From Alkalicoccobacillus gibsonii (lineage in GTDB: Bacteria; Bacillota; Bacilli; Bacillales; Bacillaceae_D): a stretch of 64,000 nt of DNA. Each line of letters opens with the position of its first letter. Positions within the stretch are counted from its first letter, which is position 1. This document shows positions 33,522 through 43,618 of the stretch, piece after piece. The stretch spans positions 124,001-188,000 of the forward strand of contig NZ_JAEUZA010000005.1 of assembly GCF_016798245.1 (NCBI RefSeq). The letters run 5' to 3'. Position numbers and translations under genes: made by a program. Below the pieces are notes generated by a model. That model ran no database searches and was not told the DNA's origin. It saw nothing but the letters and a program-made list of their open reading frames with translations.

Positions 33522-33989
33522 TCAACTAGAAAATGAAGCGTGAATTGTCATCTTTTTAATAAACTCTTCTACAAACCTGTCGCATGCCTGAAAATCTTCC
33601 TCTGTCTCAGGTGTAAACTCGATCTTTAATCCTTCAGTTAAAAGAGCGGCCCCTCGTTCAACTAACTTCTTTTCAAATATATGTACGGCTTCACAAAATT
33701 CTGGGTAGACCGTATCGCCTGAACCAAATACAGCAGCTTGTTTACCCGTTAAGTTCACATCATCCATTGCTGCGTAAAAGTCATCTGCCTCATAAGGTAA
33801 GTCCCCATCTCCCCATGTATAAGAACCAATAATGATCCCGTCATACTCGGTAAGATTGACTGGATCATACTCCTCCATTTCCTCTTGATCTACAACAAAT
33901 CCATTTGCACGCAATTTTCCCGTTATTAAATCAGCGATATCCTCTGTATTACCTGACATACTCGCAAAGACTAATACGATTTTAGACAT
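33522..33989 (-). CDS. Flavodoxin
   Basis: A 155-residue short-chain-type flavodoxin carrying FMN for low-potential electron transfer. The FMN-phosphate loop ASMSGNTEDIAD (about 9-20), the W-loop GSYTWGDGDLPYE (about 55-67) and the second aromatic loop GSGDTVYPEFC are all visible. A Fur box in its promoter indicates induction on iron starvation, when flavodoxin replaces ferredoxin. AGAGGGTGAG precedes the ATG. Confidence 0.93.
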   Translation of the reverse strand: MSKIVLVFASMSGNTEDIADLITGKLRANGFVVDQEEMEEYDPVNLTEYDGIIIGSYTWGDGDLPYEADDFYAAMDDVNLTGKQAAVFGSGDTVYPEFCEAVHIFEKKLVERGAALLTEGLKIEFTPETEEDFQACDRFVEEFIKKMTIHASFSS

Positions 33990-34024
33990 CGACTCACCCT
34001 CTCTTTTCCTTTCTTGCTACCTCC

Positions 34025-34053
34025 ATTCTAATGAGAATGAGAATTATTTTCAA
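34025..34053 (-). promoter_or_regulatory. Flavodoxin promoter with Fur box
   Basis: TGAGAATTATTTTCA (34038-34052) differs from the 7-1-7 Fur consensus at one base per arm. On the minus strand TTGAAA (34053-34048) and TAGAAT (34030-34025), 17 bp apart, form the promoter, with the Fur box between them. Confidence 0.8.
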
Positions 34054-34114
34054 CTATAAATTTGTGTTTAACTCTCCCTGTTTGAAGGTATTGGAATTTT
34101 AAGGAGTTGATTGG

Positions 34115-34651
34115 ATGTGGCCGAACAAGGAGAAACGAAAGGAAAATCGCAAGAAAGCACGAGAACGACAACACTGGTCTACTTTTCTTATTATAGGTAT
34201 AGCCATTTTTATGAATAACGGATTTATTTTAGAAAGCAACCGACCTGATGTACTTATTTACACAATTATCGGTATAATGACAGGTTTGATTCCTCTGTTC
34301 TCTATTTGGCATGCTTGCAAAAGTCTGGAGCAGCGTAGACGTCTTGCTACAAAGGAAGCGTCTGAAGTTGCTTTTACAGTGGCTGCATTACTTTTCACAT
34401 CCATCTTTATTGGTTTATTTCATGAAACGATTGAGCTTACCTTAGATCGGCTAGTCGCTGGAACTCTCGCCGTTTGCTTCTGGATTTTCTTTGGTATTGT
34501 CAGTCGTGTTGTGTATAAACGTCTGTTAATTCTTCAAAATGCATCTGCGGTTAAAGACAAACATGATAAGAAAACATTTTATAGGCAACTCACTATTGCA
34601 GGATCTGCATATGTCGTCTTTATTTTTGTCATGTTTTATTGGATCTTTTAA
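34115..34651 (+). CDS. Hypothetical four-helix membrane protein A
   Basis: A 178-residue membrane protein. A basic N-terminus (NKEKRKENRKKARERQ) is followed by helices at about 23-40, 47-66, 86-104, 113-131 and a last one at about 158-177. Before the last helix comes YKRLLILQNASAVKDK, which closely resembles YQKLLSIQNVSSSVDA in the next gene, so the two are probably diverged paralogues. AAGGAG precedes the ATG. Function unknown. Confidence 0.7.
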   Translation: MWPNKEKRKENRKKARERQHWSTFLIIGIAIFMNNGFILESNRPDVLIYTIIGIMTGLIPLFSIWHACKSLEQRRRLATKEASEVAFTVAALLFTSIFIGLFHETIELTLDRLVAGTLAVCFWIFFGIVSRVVYKRLLILQNASAVKDKHDKKTFYRQLTIAGSAYVVFIFVMFYWIF

Positions 34652-34664
34652 ATGAGAGGAAATG

Positions 34665-35180
34665 ATGGACATGAGTAAAAATGATCCGATTCCTTATTAC
34701 GATGAGCAAAGTAAGCTTCATCTTCTATATCTCCTTTCAAGTATGTCATCCTTTCAGGTCATACGCTTTTCACTAGCGGATCTTTTTGCCATTGTCTTTA
34801 TAAGCCTAACCATCGTGCTCACTCTCATCCCATTTTTCGTCACACTCAGGTGGGACCACGAACAAAAAGTAGATAGCTGGAATCGGGTTGTTGTTAAACG
34901 ACTTCGTGATACGTCTTTTAGCTTATTAGTTGTCTTTGTTGCACTCGCTATTATGTTTCAATTCATTGACTATTATATTTACTGGAGTACATTCAGCTTT
35001 TACTTTTTTCTTTGGCTTGTATTTCTTCTTTATTATCACTCCCTTTATCAGAAGCTGCTATCCATTCAAAACGTTTCTTCTTCTGTTGATGCTAAGAGGT
35101 GGCGTGAGGATTGGACTAAGGATATAAGTATTTTGGTTGTTGGTTTGGTTATTATTGGGGTTATGATTTATTTTAATTAG
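34665..35180 (+). CDS. Hypothetical membrane protein B, paralogue of A
   Basis: A 171-residue membrane protein with helices at about 40-63, 85-105, 107-128 and 151-170. Its region YQKLLSIQNVSSSVDA aligns with the equivalent segment of the upstream gene. ATG 34665 has the best spacing from GAGG; ATG 34671 is possible. It starts 13 nt after gene A, and a strong terminator follows. The pair may form a complex; no family was recognised. Confidence 0.68.
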   Translation: MDMSKNDPIPYYDEQSKLHLLYLLSSMSSFQVIRFSLADLFAIVFISLTIVLTLIPFFVTLRWDHEQKVDSWNRVVVKRLRDTSFSLLVVFVALAIMFQFIDYYIYWSTFSFYFFLWLVFLLYYHSLYQKLLSIQNVSSSVDAKRWREDWTKDISILVVGLVIIGVMIYFN

Positions 35181-35202
35181 TTAGATCGGTCAGATGATAT
35201 CC

Positions 35203-35243
35203 AAAAGAACGTGACTCTCACTCAACGAGGGCCACGTTCTTTT
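35203..35243. terminator. Bidirectional terminator
   Basis: AAAAGAACGTG (35203-35213) pairs with CACGTTCTTTT (35233-35243). It lies between the convergent membrane-protein pair (+) and the SDR gene (-). Confidence 0.75.
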
Positions 35244-35264
35244 ATATCCTGCATTTATGAGTGT

Positions 35265-36224
35265 TTAATCATTGAAAGTCACTCCGGTTAATTCTTCACT
35301 AAGCTGCCATAAACGTTGAGCTGAATCAGAATCAGTAGCCCAAGGAAGCACGCCAGGCATGTCCTCAGGGGAAGTTACTGCTTTAGCTATATTAACATCT
35401 AAACAGTAAACGCCTCCCTTGTTCATTAGGGTTGGACTTGTAGCACACCATACACTGGTTGCTGCACCTTGTTCTTCAGTCTTTAAATCTGCCCCAAAAT
35501 CTAAGCTATCAAGTTCCTGCTTTGTTAAGAAACGTGAAAGATCAGTATAGATGGCACCAGGATGTACAGAGAATGCTCGAATCCCGTGCTTATATCCTAA
35601 TTTATCTAGTGAGACAGCAAACAATGCGTTGGCTGACTTAGACTGCCCGTATGCTCTCCATCTATCATATTCTGATGTTTCAAAGTTAGGATCTTCAAAA
35701 TTGATTCCGCCAAAAACAATTCCGGAAGAAGAGAGAGAAACAACACGAGCATTCTTTGCTTGTATTAAAGCTGGCCAAAGTCGTGCCGTTAGCTGAAAAT
35801 GACCTAAGTGATTAGTAGCAAATTGAGACTCATAACCTCGAGAATCTCTAGTTAGTGGCGCGGCCATTATACCTGCATTGTTTATAAGTATATCTAATGG
35901 TCTTCCTGAATCTAAAAAACGTTTTGCGAATGCATCGATTGAATTAGGGTCTATTAAATCCATTTCATATATTTCTACGCTCGGAACACCCTCTAGCACA
36001 CTGCGAGCTTTATCAAGTGTACGAGCAGGAACAATAACTGTTACACCTGCTTCTGCTAAAGAACGAGTAGTTTCGAGTCCGATTCCAGAATAACCTCCTG
36101 TTACTATACACGTTTTCCCTTCCAAATTAAGTCCTTCAAGTACCTCTTTTGCAGTCGAATGTTTTTCAAAACCTGATTGAATAGGTTGCTGTGGGGTTTT
36201 AGTATAAGTGTTGTTCAATGACAT
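35265..36224 (-). CDS. Short-chain dehydrogenase/reductase
   Basis: A 319-residue classical SDR. The cofactor loop TGGYSGIGLE (about 42-51), NNAGI (about 113-117), the catalytic Ser in VVSLSSSG and the YGQSK motif (Tyr and Lys, about 192-196) are intact. It oxidises or reduces an alcohol or ketone with NAD(P). The length and C-terminus resemble plant-type retinol/WW-domain-like oxidoreductases that are common in Bacilli. AAAGGAG precedes the ATG. Substrate unknown. Confidence 0.88.
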   Translation of the reverse strand: MSLNNTYTKTPQQPIQSGFEKHSTAKEVLEGLNLEGKTCIVTGGYSGIGLETTRSLAEAGVTVIVPARTLDKARSVLEGVPSVEIYEMDLIDPNSIDAFAKRFLDSGRPLDILINNAGIMAAPLTRDSRGYESQFATNHLGHFQLTARLWPALIQAKNARVVSLSSSGIVFGGINFEDPNFETSEYDRWRAYGQSKSANALFAVSLDKLGYKHGIRAFSVHPGAIYTDLSRFLTKQELDSLDFGADLKTEEQGAATSVWCATSPTLMNKGGVYCLDVNIAKAVTSPEDMPGVLPWATDSDSAQRLWQLSEELTGVTFND

Positions 36225-36306
36225 AAGTAATTCTCCTTTATTTATAGCGTAGTTACATTCTACAGCTAAGAATACCTTAAGTTAAATATTAAGACCTTTT
36301 GAGGCT

Positions 36307-36501
36307 TCAATTCTGATTATCTCCAGTACGTTTTATTTTTAAACGCCACGCAGTTACTGTTCTGTCGTTACCCACCTTGAAAAATTTACAAAACAAGCAT
36401 TTCCTTTTCTCCCCTCTATATTTTTGAGTTCCCCATACACCATATTTGCAGTTTATAGGCACATCGAGTTTCCAACATCTATCTTCCTCATATGATATCA
36501 A
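36307..36501 (-). CDS. Possible small Cys-containing protein
   Basis: A 64-residue frame with protein-like composition: three Trp, a CLFCKFFKVG CxxC motif and a basic tail (WRLKIKRTGDNQN). It starts with TTG and has no visible ribosome site, and the upstream DNA is the ribosome site of the divergent collagen-like gene. It may be a remnant or a start-site problem. Apart from it, 36225-36536 holds only the SDR and collagen-gene upstream regions. Confidence 0.3.
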   Translation of the reverse strand: MISYEEDRCWKLDVPINCKYGVWGTQKYRGEKRKCLFCKFFKVGNDRTVTAWRLKIKRTGDNQN

Positions 36502-36536
36502 AGCTTTAAAAAAAGGAAGAAACTCAGGAGGTATAG

Positions 36537-37784
<1,248 letters not shown>

Positions 37785-37838
37785 CGAATTACAGAGAGTT
37801 TCAAATTAAGAAGCCCCACTAACAGTCTTTAATAAACA

Positions 37839-37874
37839 AAAGTAGCTACGTATACATGCGTAGCTACTTTATTT
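37839..37874 (+). terminator. Terminator after collagen-like gene
   Basis: AAAGTAGCTACG (37839-37850) pairs perfectly with CGTAGCTACTTT (37859-37870), followed by ATTT. Confidence 0.7.
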
Positions 37875-38012
37875 ATGCCTTTCAGATATTCACCTGCATG
37901 AAGATCTCTTGCTTTCTTTTCATTGGATCTAACTTTGACATTGGAGTATTGGCAACTTAAACGATGTCTCTAGTAGGGTCCTAGAACATCGGACTTTCTA
38001 ATGATATAGAAG

Positions 38013-38051
38013 CAAAAAAAGACGAATAATCCTAGTTGGGGTTATTCGTCT
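38013..38051 (-). terminator. Terminator of NlpC/P60-like gene
   Basis: AGACGAATAA (38020-38029) pairs with TTATTCGTCT (38042-38051). On the minus strand it is followed by seven T residues. Confidence 0.78.
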
Positions 38052-38079
38052 CTTCATTATGTGTACGTAATGAGTGTCC

Positions 38080-38523
38080 TCACTCGTATACCTTCTTTTG
38101 ATAGCCCTGCATAATTCTTTCAAGAGGTACCCACCCAATTATTTTTGGACTATTCCACCCAGGAGCACCACTTAAATTTTCAATGTCAAGATATCCGTTA
38201 ATTCGAACCTTATCCCAAGCATGAATTACCTTGCCATGACCTATTGATAACCCTACGTGACCCCAGTTCTTATAATCCCCATTAATTGGACCTGAGCAAT
38301 CATAAAAAACAAAAGAGCCTTTTTGAGGGATACCTTCACTTATACTTTCAGCATATAAGTTAGCCGATTCTTTTGCACTATCTCCTCCAAAAATTTCTAT
38401 ATGATTGCTTCTCTCTAATGCATCTTCTACAAAAGCCAAACAAATGTATGCGTAATCTATGGAACCTAATCGATCTTCAGCCCAACTGATTGCATTGTCA
38501 ATATACACACAATATTTACCCAT
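38080..38523 (-). CDS. NlpC/P60-like (C40) protein without signal peptide
   Basis: A 147-residue papain-like fold protein. A Cys in YAYICLAFVEDAL (about 29) sits at the start of a helix, and a His in NWGHVGLSIGHGKVIHAW (about 90) begins the following strand, the order of NlpC/P60 peptidases. There is no signal peptide, cell-wall domain or anchor, so it may act in the cytosol or mother cell. ATG 38523 follows AGGAGA at 6 nt. A strong terminator lies downstream. Confidence 0.7.
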   Translation of the reverse strand: MGKYCVYIDNAISWAEDRLGSIDYAYICLAFVEDALERSNHIEIFGGDSAKESANLYAESISEGIPQKGSFVFYDCSGPINGDYKNWGHVGLSIGHGKVIHAWDKVRINGYLDIENLSGAPGWNSPKIIGWVPLERIMQGYQKKVYE

Positions 38524-38529
38524 TAGCAC

Positions 38530-38785
38530 TCTCCTAAACTAAAAGTTGGTTTTACCTCTAATCTATTCTTACGTTATTATTTTTTATACCTGGTTCATAT
38601 AAAACACCAAAATTATCTCATCACAGCATAATGGTCTAGCTGGGTATGTATTAATTAAAGTATAACGTAGCATTAGATAGCTGACTAGAAGCCCTTTGCT
38701 ATCATTATTCTAGTCAATCTCAAGTGATTGATTCATGTTACACTGGGATCATAAAATAAATTAGGAGAGAAAAGGAATTTTTCTT
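38530..38785. other. Gene-free stretch
   Basis: No credible gene is seen on either strand. An inverted pair GACTAGAA/TTCTAGTC lies near 38682-38715 and may be the end of a lost gene's terminator. The right end carries AT-rich DNA that could hold a promoter for the decayed frame at 38786. Confidence 0.4.
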
Positions 38786-38977
38786 ATGAATAAGACAATG
38801 AAGCGTTTGAAAGATAGTTGGAGAATCTTGTAATTCATCATCCAACCAAAGGATTTACCTTTAGAGGAAAGAGATAAATTGAATCAAATTATTTAGGAAA
38901 AGTTCAATGTTAATATTAGAGCCCCCCTAGAATAAATGGCTGCGTTTTCAATTCAAGTAAAGCGTCAAGCTTTATAA
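38786..38977 (+). pseudogene. Decayed short reading frame with in-frame stops
   Basis: An ATG with AAAGGA upstream opens a frame MNKTMKRLKDSWRIL that stops. The same frame continues in protein-like fashion (FIIQPKDLPLEERDKLNQII, then EKFNVNIRAPLE, then MAAFSIQVKRQAL) interrupted by TAA, TAG and TAA, all without a shift. This reads as a gene killed by substitutions rather than by frameshift. The parent family is not recognised. Confidence 0.4.
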
Positions 38978-39024
38978 CCTTTGGGGAGTAAGAGAAATCT
39001 TGTTTCCTTTTATGGAGGTCTAAC

Positions 39025-40152
39025 ATGATAAAGAAAAGTCTAGCTATAGTTAGTTGTTTTCTGTACTTATCCTCTTGTTCTCATTCTAGTTCTGGTGAAG
39101 ACTTAGGTTCTTACTCAGAACTAGGTAACAGTAAATATGTTATTGGATTTTCAAATATTCTTGAACCTGGAAGCGAAATTGCCCTTTACAACGATCAAGG
39201 CGAACAATTAGAAGATCTAGCGTTCCCCGGTTTTGATCTATTGAATAGTGTGCAGACAACTGACAATATCTATATTGCAGGTCATCGAGGATATCAACAC
39301 GCAAAAATTGAACGATCAACGGGTAACCTTTCTGTGCTTAAGCATCCTGAGAGTGTGGACGGCTATGGTGGGGCTTACCAAATGAACGTTAGTGATGGTT
39401 ACATCTTCTATGATGTAAATGTTGGTTCAATGGAAGAGAGTAGTGGAAAGTATATAAGCTATTTTGTCTTTGGGAAAGAAAATCAAGAAGAGAAAATAGT
39501 AACCGAACTAGAAGGAACGGTTCACACAGCATTTCTATTAAACGATTATTTTTATGTTTATACTGAAAGTGAGCTCATTACAGGTGATGATGATCAACTA
39601 ACCGCTGAATCTTTTCATAACTTTGTTTTAGTGGACAAAGAAACAGGAGAAGTGAACGACACTAATGTTCTTCCTATTGAAGAAGATATGTACCCGACAA
39701 CGACTTTGAATGATATGTACACTATTTTTAATAATACTATTGTTATCTCTTATTCTGATAACATCAATCAATCAAAAGAAAATCAACTTATAGCATTCAA
39801 CTGGGAAACGGAAGAAACAGAAGTCGTCAAAACGTTCCCTCAACCGCTTCGTCCAATTACAATTATACCTTACGAAGAAACTTTAATTGTCGTCAGTGAA
39901 ACAGGAGTAGTTAAAATACTTGATCGCGAATATAACGAAGTTGAAGAATATACTTTGGAAATTGATTTTACTAGAGTGATGGACTTTGATGTAAACCAAG
40001 ATCAGATATCGTTTATGGTTTATAAAGATTCATCTTCTGAATTCCAAGGGGAAATATCTACTTTTCAATTAATAGATGGTCAGAAACTCAATACTGTACC
40101 AATTGAATATAAAAAGGACTTTGAACAAGCTGAATTAATTGTAGTTGATTAA
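39025..40152 (+). CDS. Hypothetical lipoprotein, beta-propeller-like
   Basis: A 375-residue lipoprotein. A signal peptide ends in LSSC (Cys18). The acidic mature part consists of repeated beta-strand segments of about 45 residues with turns such as EKIVTELEG, NFVLVDKETGEVND and GVVKILDREYNEVEEY, suggestive of a beta-propeller. It probably binds something at the outer membrane face; function is unknown. TATGGAGG precedes the ATG and a terminator follows. Confidence 0.7.
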   Translation: MIKKSLAIVSCFLYLSSCSHSSSGEDLGSYSELGNSKYVIGFSNILEPGSEIALYNDQGEQLEDLAFPGFDLLNSVQTTDNIYIAGHRGYQHAKIERSTGNLSVLKHPESVDGYGGAYQMNVSDGYIFYDVNVGSMEESSGKYISYFVFGKENQEEKIVTELEGTVHTAFLLNDYFYVYTESELITGDDDQLTAESFHNFVLVDKETGEVNDTNVLPIEEDMYPTTTLNDMYTIFNNTIVISYSDNINQSKENQLIAFNWETEETEVVKTFPQPLRPITIIPYEETLIVVSETGVVKILDREYNEVEEYTLEIDFTRVMDFDVNQDQISFMVYKDSSSEFQGEISTFQLIDGQKLNTVPIEYKKDFEQAELIVVD

Positions 40153-40206
40153 GATCTGCGTTTAAATTGATATGAAATTGAATCACTACTAGTATCATTC
40201 TTCTAC

Positions 40207-40253
40207 AAAAATAACCACTCAGAACGAATTGTTCATGGGTGGTTATTTTTTTT
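40207..40253 (+). terminator. Terminator of lipoprotein gene
   Basis: AAAATAACCAC and GTGGTTATTTT form an 11-bp stem followed by a long T run. The gene-free stretch 40153-40501 otherwise holds AT-rich DNA and the Fur-controlled promoter at 40411-40458. Confidence 0.78.
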
Positions 40254-40410
40254 ACTGAAATTTTAATATAACTCTATAATCTTATTCTAATGATTCTTTT
40301 TTTGTCATTGTATAAACTCTAAAAGCGAACTATATAAATTTATGACCTTTCTTATTAGTACGATTCTCTTACCCACTTTCTAAAATTGTCATAATAAAAC
40401 CAAAATTTAA

Positions 40411-40458
40411 TTGACAAACACTCTCATTTACCTATACACTAATTGAGAATGATTATTG
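40411..40458 (+). promoter_or_regulatory. Promoter with Fur box for siderophore importer
   Basis: TTGACA (40411-40416) and TATACA (40433-40438), 16 bp apart, form the promoter. TGAGAATGATTATTG (40444-40458) matches the 7-1-7 Fur consensus except at one base in the left arm and two in the right. It lies at the expected start site. Confidence 0.75.
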
Positions 40459-40501
40459 TTATTGGATACATATAAATTAAATAGATTGGTAGGGGTTATT
40501 T

Positions 40502-41560
40502 ATGAAATTCAAGTGGTTAATTGGTTCGGCTGCATTAACGGTTGCTTTAGCAGGATGCGGAAGTGAGTCTTCTGAGACAACAGGAAGTGAAGATGAAAAA
40601 TCAGAATCGACGAATACTCAAACAGCATCAGATGAAACAAGTTCTGAGTATCCGATCACGATTGAGCACGCTTTTGGTGAAACCGTTTTAGATGAGAAAC
40701 CTGAACGAGTGGCTACGATTCAGTGGGGAAATCAGGATATCGCACTAGCTCTTGACACCGTTCCAGTTGGATTTTCTGCGGCTAACTTTGGAATCGTTGA
40801 TGACAAAGGAATGCTTCCTTGGACGGCAGAAAAAGTAGAAGAGCTTGGAGAATCAGATCCAAATGTGTACCAGGATACGGACGGTCTTGATTTTGAGGCG
40901 ATTGCGGACTCTAATCCAGATGTCATTCTCGCTGCCTACTCTGGTATCTCTCAAGAGGATTATGATTTACTGACTCAAATTGCTCCTGTTGTTGCTTACC
41001 CAACTTCTCCATGGACAACAACTTGGCGCGAACAGATTACCTATAACGCAATGGGTATGGGAATGGAAGCTGAGGGTGAACAGCTTGTTGAAGATACAGA
41101 AGCATTAATTGATGAAACGGTCTCAGAACATCCTGAAATTGCAGGAAAAAATGTTCTCTGGGTAAACTTCTCGGCTAATGATTTATCACAGCTTCATCTT
41201 TACACGCCTGTTGATACACGCGTATCCTTTTTACAAGAGTTAGGCTTAGTATTCCCGGATAATGTATCGGAAATGATTGAAGATGATACGGCTTACTCAC
41301 TTAATTTAAGTGCGGAAAATGCTGATGCGTTAAATGAAGCGGATGTGATTGTTGGATACGGAGACGACTCGCTACTTGAAGCACTTCAAAATGATTCTCG
41401 TTTGGGGCAAATCCCAGCTATTGAAAATGGTGCGGTTGTCTTTATTGACGGTAACTCTGATCTAGCTGCTGCTGGTACACCAAACCCACTTTCTATTTCT
41501 TATACAATCGATGAGTATGTTGACCTCATTGATGAAGCGATCCAAAAAAACGAGGAATAA
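40502..41560 (+). CDS. Iron-siderophore ABC transporter substrate-binding lipoprotein (YfiY-like)
   Basis: A 352-residue binding protein. Signal peptide with lipobox LAGC (about 19), an acidic Ser/Glu linker (about 22-48), then the two-lobe ferric-siderophore fold (ITIEHAFGETVLDEKPERVA, and AIADSNPDVILAAYSGI). It should deliver a ferric hydroxamate or citrate-type siderophore such as schizokinen to the permeases that follow; the ligand is inferred from its resemblance to YfiY. It is the first gene of a four-gene Fur-controlled operon. Confidence 0.9.
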   Translation: MKFKWLIGSAALTVALAGCGSESSETTGSEDEKSESTNTQTASDETSSEYPITIEHAFGETVLDEKPERVATIQWGNQDIALALDTVPVGFSAANFGIVDDKGMLPWTAEKVEELGESDPNVYQDTDGLDFEAIADSNPDVILAAYSGISQEDYDLLTQIAPVVAYPTSPWTTTWREQITYNAMGMGMEAEGEQLVEDTEALIDETVSEHPEIAGKNVLWVNFSANDLSQLHLYTPVDTRVSFLQELGLVFPDNVSEMIEDDTAYSLNLSAENADALNEADVIVGYGDDSLLEALQNDSRLGQIPAIENGAVVFIDGNSDLAAAGTPNPLSISYTIDEYVDLIDEAIQKNEE

Positions 41561-41564
41561 TGAA

Positions 41565-42590
41565 GTGAGGACACATACGAAATCAAACGTGCATCTTCCA
41601 AAGCATTTTTGGAAGGTGCTCCTTCTTTCTCTTGTCCTTCTTTTTGCCTGTATGATCGCCTCTCTTGTCTTTGGTTCAAGGGTTGTCACAAGAGAGGAAC
41701 TGTTCGCTGGATTGTTTCAACCTGAATACGAATCGTATGGGGCAAGTGTTGTTCGCGAGCGCATTCCGCGAACCATTTTTAGCTTGTTCTGTGGGGCTGC
41801 TCTCGGTGTGTCAGGTGCGTTAATGCAAGCCGTGACACGAAATCCGATTGCAGATCCGAGTATTCTAGGTGTAAATACAGGTGCTTCTCTCTTTGTGGTA
41901 GCCGGCTTAGCATTTTTGAACATTAGTACAGCAGGTGAGTATATTTGGCTGGCTATTACAGGTGCGATGCTAACGGCTATCTTTGTATATGGAGTTGGGT
42001 CTATGGGGCGGTCTGGTCCGACACCTCTTAAGCTTGTTCTTGCAGGTGCAGCAACGAGCGCTGCCCTCTCCTCTTTAGTGAGTGCCATTATGCTGCCTCG
42101 CTCAGACGTGATGGATCAGTTTCGATTTTGGCAGGTTGGTAGCTTAGGCTCAGCAAACTGGAGTTCTAATACACTCTTCATCCCGTTCTTACTTGTTGGG
42201 GTGATTCTTGCTATTATTACGGCACCTGCACTTAATGCACTAGCACTTGGAGATGAAGTTGCGACAAGTCAGGGCGTGCGGACAGGCGTACTAAGATTGG
42301 TTGCTGCCTTTGCCGGTGTGATTCTTTGCGGGGCTGCCACAGCACTTGCTGGCCCCATTGGCTTCGTGGGGCTATTGTCCACGCACCTAATGAGGTTAAC
42401 ACTTGGTGCTGATCTACGTTTTATTATCCCGATGTCCGCCTTATCAGGGGCTGGCATATTAACAATATCCGATGTGTGCGGAAGGTTGCTCGGGAGTCCT
42501 GGAGAACTTGAAGCTGGAGTATTAACAGCCTTTTTAGGAGCCCCAATCCTTATCTATCTTGCCACTCGAATGAAAGTGCGATCATTATGA
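41565..42590 (+). CDS. FecCD-family siderophore permease
   Basis: A 341-residue permease subunit with about nine to ten membrane helices, typical of the FecCD/BtuC family. RVVTREELFAG and RIPRTIFSLFCGAALGVSGA, with RNPIADPSILGVNTGA, are hallmark segments. GTG 41565 is preferred because GAGG lies 9 nt upstream; the frame to 41511 would overlap the binding-protein gene by 50 nt. The next permease overlaps it by 4 nt. The two should form a heterodimeric channel. Confidence 0.92.
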   Translation: MRTHTKSNVHLPKHFWKVLLLSLVLLFACMIASLVFGSRVVTREELFAGLFQPEYESYGASVVRERIPRTIFSLFCGAALGVSGALMQAVTRNPIADPSILGVNTGASLFVVAGLAFLNISTAGEYIWLAITGAMLTAIFVYGVGSMGRSGPTPLKLVLAGAATSAALSSLVSAIMLPRSDVMDQFRFWQVGSLGSANWSSNTLFIPFLLVGVILAIITAPALNALALGDEVATSQGVRTGVLRLVAAFAGVILCGAATALAGPIGFVGLLSTHLMRLTLGADLRFIIPMSALSGAGILTISDVCGRLLGSPGELEAGVLTAFLGAPILIYLATRMKVRSL

Positions 42591-43618
42591 GAGAACATAC
42601 AATCACTCAAATCAAAAGCGGCCGTCGTAACCGGCTTAGGCGCTGGATTCTTGTTAATAGTCTATTGATCTTACTTGCATGTGTCCTTTGCATTGCAATG
42701 CTGATGATAGGGAATACCATCTATCCAGCCAGTGATGTTATTCGTGTATTAATGGGCGAATCAGTCGATGGTGCAACCTTTGCAGTTAATACCATTCGTC
42801 TTCCGCGAATGCTTGCCGGGCTTTTTGCTGGGATTGCCTTTGGTATTGCCGGGAATACATTTCAAACGATGTTGCGTAATCCACTCGCGAATCCTGATAT
42901 TCTTGGCATTACAGCTGGTTCAAGTGTAGCCGCTCTTATCTGTATCCTTATTTTTCGAACAAGCAATACAACGATTTCTATTGCTGCGGTCCTTGCAGGT
43001 TTAGCTACTGTAGTTATCATTTATATTTTGGCAAAAGGGAAATCCTTTTCAGTCGGTCGCCTTATTTTAGTTGGAATCGGCATTCAAGCCATGCTTAGTG
43101 CTGTGATCTCTTATCTTCTATTAATAGGAGCTCAGCAGGATCTAGCAACAGCCCTGCGTTGGTTGAGCGGCAGCTTGAACGGATCTCAGCTTCAAGCGAT
43201 CACTCCATTAATGATCACCGTTGTAATTTGTGCACCGATTGTTATGCTTCTTGGTAGTCAGTTAAGCTTGTTAGAACTTGGCGAACAGTCAGCTACCTCA
43301 CTTGGATTAAACACAAACAAAACGAGAATGCTGCTAATCTTAAGTTCTGTTGCTATGATTGCTGTGGCCACTGCAACAACAGGACCAATCGCATTTGTTG
43401 CGTTTCTCTCAGGTCCAATTGCAAAGCGGTTAGTCGGTCCTGGCTACTCCAATGTCCTGCCTGCGGGTTTAGTTGGATTAAACCTTGTTCTTGCAGCTGA
43501 TTTAATTGGTCAATTTGCCTTTGAAGTACGTTTCCCTGTTGGCATTATTACTGGGTTGCTAGGTGCACCTTATTTAATTTATTTACTTATCCGCATGAAT
43601 CGAAAGGGAAGTTTATAA
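42587..43618 (+). CDS. FecCD-family siderophore permease
   Basis: A 343-residue second permease subunit. RLPRMLAGLFAGIAFGIAGN, RNPLANPDILGITAGSSVAA and TGPIAFVAFLSGPIAKRLVG are conserved family segments. The start overlaps the first permease by 4 nt (ATGA) and its stop overlaps the ATPase start (TAATG), so the operon is fully coupled. Confidence 0.92.
   Translation: MREHTITQIKSGRRNRLRRWILVNSLLILLACVLCIAMLMIGNTIYPASDVIRVLMGESVDGATFAVNTIRLPRMLAGLFAGIAFGIAGNTFQTMLRNPLANPDILGITAGSSVAALICILIFRTSNTTISIAAVLAGLATVVIIYILAKGKSFSVGRLILVGIGIQAMLSAVISYLLLIGAQQDLATALRWLSGSLNGSQLQAITPLMITVVICAPIVMLLGSQLSLLELGEQSATSLGLNTNKTRMLLILSSVAMIAVATATTGPIAFVAFLSGPIAKRLVGPGYSNVLPAGLVGLNLVLAADLIGQFAFEVRFPVGIITGLLGAPYLIYLLIRMNRKGSL

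Noticed and set aside
41511-41564. Longer N-terminus for the first FecCD permease
   Set aside because: It would overlap the binding-protein gene by 50 nt, adds a non-membrane basic segment and has no ribosome site, while GTG 41565 has one.
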